From the NCBI GenBank assembly GCA_030426065.1, contig JAUHZH010000149.1, forward strand, positions 1-6,071: 6,071 nucleotides of DNA, read 5' to 3'. Made by a program: the position numbers and the translations under genes. Below, piece by piece: positions 1 to 6,071 of the stretch. Below the pieces are notes generated by a model that saw only the letters and a list, made by a program, of their open reading frames with translations, ran no database searches and was not told where the DNA came from. The DNA is from Gammaproteobacteria bacterium (GTDB taxonomy: Bacteria; Pseudomonadota; Gammaproteobacteria; Xanthomonadales; Marinicellaceae). Position 1 is the stretch's first letter. Every line of letters starts with the position of its first letter.

Positions 1-3000
1 CATCAGGAAAATTGCTCTACTCTGCAAGGGTTATCCCTTACCGTGGTTCATGGTTAGATTTCGAGTTCGATCCTAAAGATCTCGTTTACGTACGAATTGA
101 CCGCCGTCGTAAATTGCCTGCGTCAATTTTGTTGCGTGCTTTAGATTTTAACAATGAGCAAATATTGGACATGTTCTTTGACAAAGTGGCCATCACTTTG
201 AACAAGACCAATGCCAAAATGAAATTGGTTCCTGAGAACATCAAAGGTGAAACGTTTGCATTCGACATCAAAGATGGCAAAGAAGTCATTGTTGAATCAG
301 GCAAGCGCATCACCGCACGCCATGAGCGCAAACTGAAAAAATCCAGTTTGACCACGCTGTCATTGGAAGACAGCTACTTGCTGGAAAAAGTCATCGCCCA
401 CAACATCATCGACAAAGAAACCGGTGAAATTTTGTGTCCAGCCAACACCCTCATCACCGATGAGTTGTTGGCCAAATTGCGCGATGCGGGGATCAAGTCT
501 TTTGATATTTTGTTGGTCAATGATTTGGACCGCGGTCCATACATGTCAAACACTTTGACCATCGATCCAACCACGACTCAAGAAGAAGCCCTGATTGAAA
601 TTTATCGCATGATGCGTCCTGGTGAGCCACCGACAGAAGAAGCGGCTCGCAATTTGTTTGAAGGTTTGTTCTTCACCAAAGACCGCTACGACTTGTCTGA
701 TGTGGGTCGCATGAAGTTCAACATGCGTTTGGACATCACTGACCGTGACGAATCAGGCATTTTGAGCAACGAAGACATCATTGATGTGATGAAAGAGTTG
801 GTCAACATCCGCAACGGCAAAGGCCAAGTCGACGACATCGATCACTTGGGTAACCGCCGTGTTCGTTCAGTGGGTGAAATGGCTGAAAATGTATTCCGAG
901 TTGGTTTGGTTCGTGTTCAACGCGCCGTTAAGGAACGTTTGACAGTTGCTGAATCTGAAGGTTTGACACCTCAAGATTTGATCAACGCCAAGCCCATATC
1001 TGCAGCCATCAAAGAATTTTTTGGCTCGAACCAATTGTCGCAGTTCATGGACCAAAACAACCCCTTGTCTGAAATCACGCACAAACGCCGTGTTTCAGCT
1101 TTGGGACCAGGTGGTTTGACACGTGAACGTGCCGGCTTTGAGGTTCGTGACGTGCATCCAACGCATTACGGCCGTTTGTGTCCGATTGAAACACCAGAGG
1201 GTCCAAACATTGGTTTGATCAACTCATTGGCGGTTTACTCTCGCACCAATGAATACGGCTTCTTGGAAACACCTTACAGAAAAGTGGTTGACGGCAAAGT
1301 GACCGATGAAATCGTTTACTTGTCAGCCATTCAAGATTCAGAAAAGCCCATCGCACAGAACAGTGCCAAGGTGGACAAAAACGGCAAATTTGTCGACGAG
1401 TTTGTCTTGTGTCGTCACAAAGGCGAAGTGGTCTTGAAGCAAGCTGAAGAAATCAGCTACATGGACGTGTCAGAGAAACAGATCGTTTCTGTTGCTGCTG
1501 CTTTGATTCCGTTCCTTGAGCACGATGATGCCAACCGAGCCTTGATGGGTTCTAACATGCAACGTCAAGCCGTGCCCACATTGAAAGCCGACAAGCCTTT
1601 GGTGGGAACTGGAATGGAGCGCATCGTTTCTCGTGATTCCGGTGTGACCGTGATGGCCAAGCGTGGCGGAACGGTTGAAATTGCCGATGCCGGTCGTGTG
1701 GTGGTTCGGGTCAACCACGATGAAATTGGTGAAAGTGATCCGGGTGTTGATATTTACAACCTGATCAAATACATGCGTTCAAACCAAAACACCTGTGTGA
1801 ATCAGCGTCCGATTGTCAAAGTCGGCGATGTGATTGCAGCCGGTGACGTTTTGGCGGACGGTCCTTCAACCGACTTGGGTGAGTTGGCATTGGGTCAAAA
1901 CATGTTGGTGGCGTTCATGCCTTGGAATGGTTACAACTTCGAGGATTCGATTTTGATTTCCGAGCGTGTGGTTAAAGAAGACCGTTTGACGACCATCCAC
2001 ATCGAAGAATTGACCTGTATTGCCCGTGACACCAAATTGGGTTCAGAAGAGATCACGGCCGACATCCCGAACATCAGTGAAAGCACACTGACCAAATTGG
2101 ATGAATCTGGCATTGTTTATGTCGGTGCTGAGGTCGGACCTGGCGACATCTTGGTCGGCAAGGTGACACCGAAAGGTGAAACCCAGCTGACCCCAGAAGA
2201 AAAATTGTTGCGTGCCATTTTCGGTGAGAAAGCGCAGGATGTTAAAGATTCATCGTTGCGCGTCAAATCAGGCACCACAGGTACGGTGGTGGGTGTTCAA
2301 GTTTACACCCGCGAAGGCATTGACAAAGGTGCCCGTGCTGAGCGCATCGAACAAGAAGAAATTGAAAACGTGCGTCAAAACCTAAACGATCAGTTCCGCA
2401 TCATGCGCACCGTGATCCACCAACGCATCCGTGAGATGCTGTTGGGTGCAAAAGTCGCCAAAGCACCGGGTTTGAAGAAAGGTGCTGAGTTGACCGATGA
2501 GTACTTTGATTCCTTGGAATTGGATCAATGGTTCGACATCAAGCCACAAGACAATGACTTGGCGGCTCAAATGGATGAACTGGCCGAACAAATCGCCAAA
2601 CAACGTGAGATGTTCGACAAGCAATTCGAAGAAAAGAAATCGAAAATTGCCAAAGGCGATGACTTGGCCCCTGGTGTTTTGAAAATGGTCAAAGTTTACT
2701 TGGCTGTTAAACGCCGCATCCAACCGGGTGACAAAATGGCGGGTCGACACGGTAACAAAGGTGTGATTTCCATGATCGTGCCAGAAGAAGACATGCCGTT
2801 TGATGAGAACGGTCGTCCTGTCGACATCTGTTTGAATCCTTTGGGTGTACCGTCTCGCATGAACATCGGTCAGATTCTTGAAGTGCATTTGGGCATGGCC
2901 GCACGTGGTTTGGGTTACAAGATTGAAGAAATGATCCAACAAAAAGCCACCGCCGCCAAGATGAAAGAATTCTTGGGTGAGATTTACAACGTCGATCAAG

Positions 3001-3563
3001 AAGGCAAAGTCAATTTCAACCAGTTCAATAAAGATGAAATCATGGAGCTGGCTGAGAATTTGAAAGGCGGTGTGCCCATGGCGACACCTGTTTTCGATGG
3101 TGCCAAAGAAGAGCACATCCGCAAGTTGTTGAAATTGGCTGGATTGAACGAAGACGGTCAAACCACATTGTGGGACGGTCGCACCGGTAAGCAGTTTGAT
3201 CGCCCTGTGACGGTCGGTTACATGTACATGTTGAAATTGAATCACTTGATTGATGACAAGATGCATGCACGTTCAACCGGTCCTTACTCGTTGGTGACAC
3301 AACAACCATTGGGTGGTAAAGCCCAATTCGGTGGCCAGCGTTTCGGGGAAATGGAAGTCTGGGCTTTGGAAGCCTATGGTGCTGCGTACACCTTGCAAGA
3401 GATGTTGACCGTGAAATCGGATGACGTGCAAGGCCGTAACCAAACTTATAAAAACATTGTTGATGGCAACCATCAAATTGTTTCTGGCATTCCAGAATCG
3501 TTCAATGTACTGGTCAAAGAGGTCAGGGCATTGGGTCTGAATATGGAATTGGAAAACGAATAA
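1..3563 (+). CDS. rpoB: RNA polymerase beta subunit, 5'-truncated by window edge
   Basis: Beta subunit of DNA-directed RNA polymerase, which with alpha2, beta' and omega makes up the cytoplasmic core enzyme for transcription. The frame is open from base 3 (Ser-Gly-Lys before the TTG at 12), so that TTG is an internal leucine, not a start. Alignment from memory to E. coli beta puts the first full codon at residue 167; about 166 N-terminal residues are missing. 1,186 residues are visible, predicting about 1,352 in full against 1,342 in E. coli. Visible landmarks: rifampicin region (1023-1103), the GYNFEDS motif with E813/D814 equivalents at 1941-1946, the flap with LLRAIFGEKA near 2200-2230, GDKMAGRHGNKG with K1065 and K1073 equivalents at 2733 and 2757, and the H1237 equivalent at 3243. 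The C-terminus ends in the family-typical SFNVLVKE...LENE, then TAA at 3561. A variable segment at about 2300-2660 is 12 residues longer than in E. coli. The frame is intact throughout. The promoter and start lie outside the window. Confidence 0.99.
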   Translation, partial: SGKLLYSARVIPYRGSWLDFEFDPKDLVYVRIDRRRKLPASILLRALDFNNEQILDMFFDKVAITLNKTNAKMKLVPENIKGETFAFDIKDGKEVIVESGKRITARHERKLKKSSLTTLSLEDSYLLEKVIAHNIIDKETGEILCPANTLITDELLAKLRDAGIKSFDILLVNDLDRGPYMSNTLTIDPTTTQEEALIEIYRMMRPGEPPTEEAARNLFEGLFFTKDRYDLSDVGRMKFNMRLDITDRDESGILSNEDIIDVMKELVNIRNGKGQVDDIDHLGNRRVRSVGEMAENVFRVGLVRVQRAVKERLTVAESEGLTPQDLINAKPISAAIKEFFGSNQLSQFMDQNNPLSEITHKRRVSALGPGGLTRERAGFEVRDVHPTHYGRLCPIETPEGPNIGLINSLAVYSRTNEYGFLETPYRKVVDGKVTDEIVYLSAIQDSEKPIAQNSAKVDKNGKFVDEFVLCRHKGEVVLKQAEEISYMDVSEKQIVSVAAALIPFLEHDDANRALMGSNMQRQAVPTLKADKPLVGTGMERIVSRDSGVTVMAKRGGTVEIADAGRVVVRVNHDEIGESDPGVDIYNLIKYMRSNQNTCVNQRPIVKVGDVIAAGDVLADGPSTDLGELALGQNMLVAFMPWNGYNFEDSILISERVVKEDRLTTIHIEELTCIARDTKLGSEEITADIPNISESTLTKLDESGIVYVGAEVGPGDILVGKVTPKGETQLTPEEKLLRAIFGEKAQDVKDSSLRVKSGTTGTVVGVQVYTREGIDKGARAERIEQEEIENVRQNLNDQFRIMRTVIHQRIREMLLGAKVAKAPGLKKGAELTDEYFDSLELDQWFDIKPQDNDLAAQMDELAEQIAKQREMFDKQFEEKKSKIAKGDDLAPGVLKMVKVYLAVKRRIQPGDKMAGRHGNKGVISMIVPEEDMPFDENGRPVDICLNPLGVPSRMNIGQILEVHLGMAARGLGYKIEEMIQQKATAAKMKEFLGEIYNVDQEGKVNFNQFNKDEIMELAENLKGGVPMATPVFDGAKEEHIRKLLKLAGLNEDGQTTLWDGRTGKQFDRPVTVGYMYMLKLNHLIDDKMHARSTGPYSLVTQQPLGGKAQFGGQRFGEMEVWALEAYGAAYTLQEMLTVKSDDVQGRNQTYKNIVDGNHQIVSGIPESFNVLVKEVRALGLNMELENE
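1023..1103 (+). other. rpoB: Rifampicin-resistance-determining region of rpoB (cluster I)
   Basis: This codes for the 27 residues matching E. coli beta 507-533, which line the rifampicin pocket next to the RNA exit path. The key positions carry the sensitive-type residues: Q513, D516, H526, R529, S531 and L533 equivalents are all unchanged. Two positions differ from E. coli: Asn at 509 (Ser in E. coli) and Val at 530 (Ile in E. coli, Val in many other proteobacteria). The I572, R687 and Q688 equivalents further downstream also match. The sequence predicts a rifampicin-sensitive polymerase, although the N-terminal position V146 is outside the window. Confidence 0.93.
2310..2666 (+). other. rpoB: Lineage-variable segment of beta, 12 residues longer than E. 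coli
   Basis: This segment lies between the conserved QVYTREG and KGDDLAPG motifs and corresponds to the variable region of E. coli beta around 938-1040, long known to tolerate insertions and deletions. The window has 120 residues from the YTR to the GDD where E. coli has 108. The extra length falls in a lysine-rich linker (around 2446-2500, VAKAPGLKKGAELTDEYF) between two charged, probably helical or coiled-coil stretches. Xanthomonas and betaproteobacterial beta subunits, as I remember them, have a similar GLKKG/LAKGT-like linker here, so it is probably a shared lineage feature rather than a new domain. Confidence 0.75.
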
Positions 3564-3567
3564 AGTT

Positions 3568-3573
3568 CAGGAG
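3568..3573 (+). promoter_or_regulatory. Ribosome binding site for rpoC
   Basis: CAGGAG contains AGGAG, a strong Shine-Dalgarno match, in the 16-base gap between the rpoB stop and the rpoC start. It sits 6 bases before the ATG at 3580 but only 3 bases before the in-frame ATG at 3577. Normal spacing therefore favours 3580. The gap is too short for a separate promoter or a terminator hairpin, so rpoC is expected to be transcribed with rpoB. Confidence 0.85.
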
Positions 3574-3579
3574 TGTATG

Positions 3580-6071
<2,492 letters not shown>

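Noticed and set aside
12..14. TTG as a start codon for a shortened RpoB
   Set aside because: The frame is open upstream to the window edge and the preceding codons (Ser-Gly-Lys) match conserved beta sequence, so this is an internal leucine in a gene cut by the window.
2497..2682. Out-of-frame plus-strand open frame (61 codons) inside rpoB
   Set aside because: It overlaps the variable but clearly translated segment of beta in another frame, and it has no conserved motif or independent start signal.
2382..3266. Long antisense open frame (294 codons) opposite rpoB
   Set aside because: It lies in exactly the same codon register as rpoB on the opposite strand, where stops arise only from TTA, CTA or TCA codons in rpoB. 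The heavy use of TTG leucine removes most of these, so a long open antisense frame is expected by chance. The translation is rich in Gln, His and Phe and resembles no known family.
3564..3579. Possible regulatory element or terminator between rpoB and rpoC
   Set aside because: Only 16 bases are available, and they hold the Shine-Dalgarno site. There is no inverted repeat with a T-tract.

Overview
This 6,071-base window is a piece of the core bacterial transcription operon. It holds the 3' part of rpoB (RNA polymerase beta subunit) followed, 16 bases later and on the same strand, by the 5' part of rpoC (beta' subunit). Almost every base is coding. rpoB enters from the left edge already inside the gene, at about E. 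coli beta residue 167, and runs to its natural stop. rpoC starts in the window and runs off the right edge at about E. coli beta' residue 834, so its trigger loop, three of the four cysteines of its second zinc site and its C-terminus are not visible. The order rpoB-rpoC with a short gap is the conserved rplKAJL-rpoBC arrangement; the ribosomal protein genes would lie to the left, outside the window.

Layout: 1-3563 is rpoB (partial at the 5' end). 3564-3579 is the gap, holding a Shine-Dalgarno sequence for rpoC. 3580-6071 is rpoC (partial at the 3' end). I see no RNA gene, mobile element, repeat array, CRISPR, promoter or terminator. Both reading frames are intact and all catalytic motifs that fall inside the window are present, so these look like functional housekeeping genes rather than pseudogenes or horizontally acquired copies.

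Organism: the protein sequences are clearly proteobacterial. From remembered family sequences, several stretches resemble Xanthomonadales/Lysobacterales-type Gammaproteobacteria, and the longer variable region of beta also recalls Betaproteobacteria. Spot counts give a GC content of about 45-50%, well below typical Xanthomonas, and leucine is written as TTG about 80% of the time. A moderate-GC gammaproteobacterium near the Xanthomonadales (something like Marinicella) is a guess that needs a database search.

How the genes work together: beta and beta' form the two pincers and the shared active centre of RNA polymerase. Beta supplies the rifampicin pocket, the flap and conserved lysines near the nucleotide. 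Beta' supplies the catalytic Mg-binding aspartates, the clamp that holds sigma and DNA, the bridge helix and both known ppGpp contact regions. I found no sign of a new biological system here; the findings below are modest sequence-level observations.
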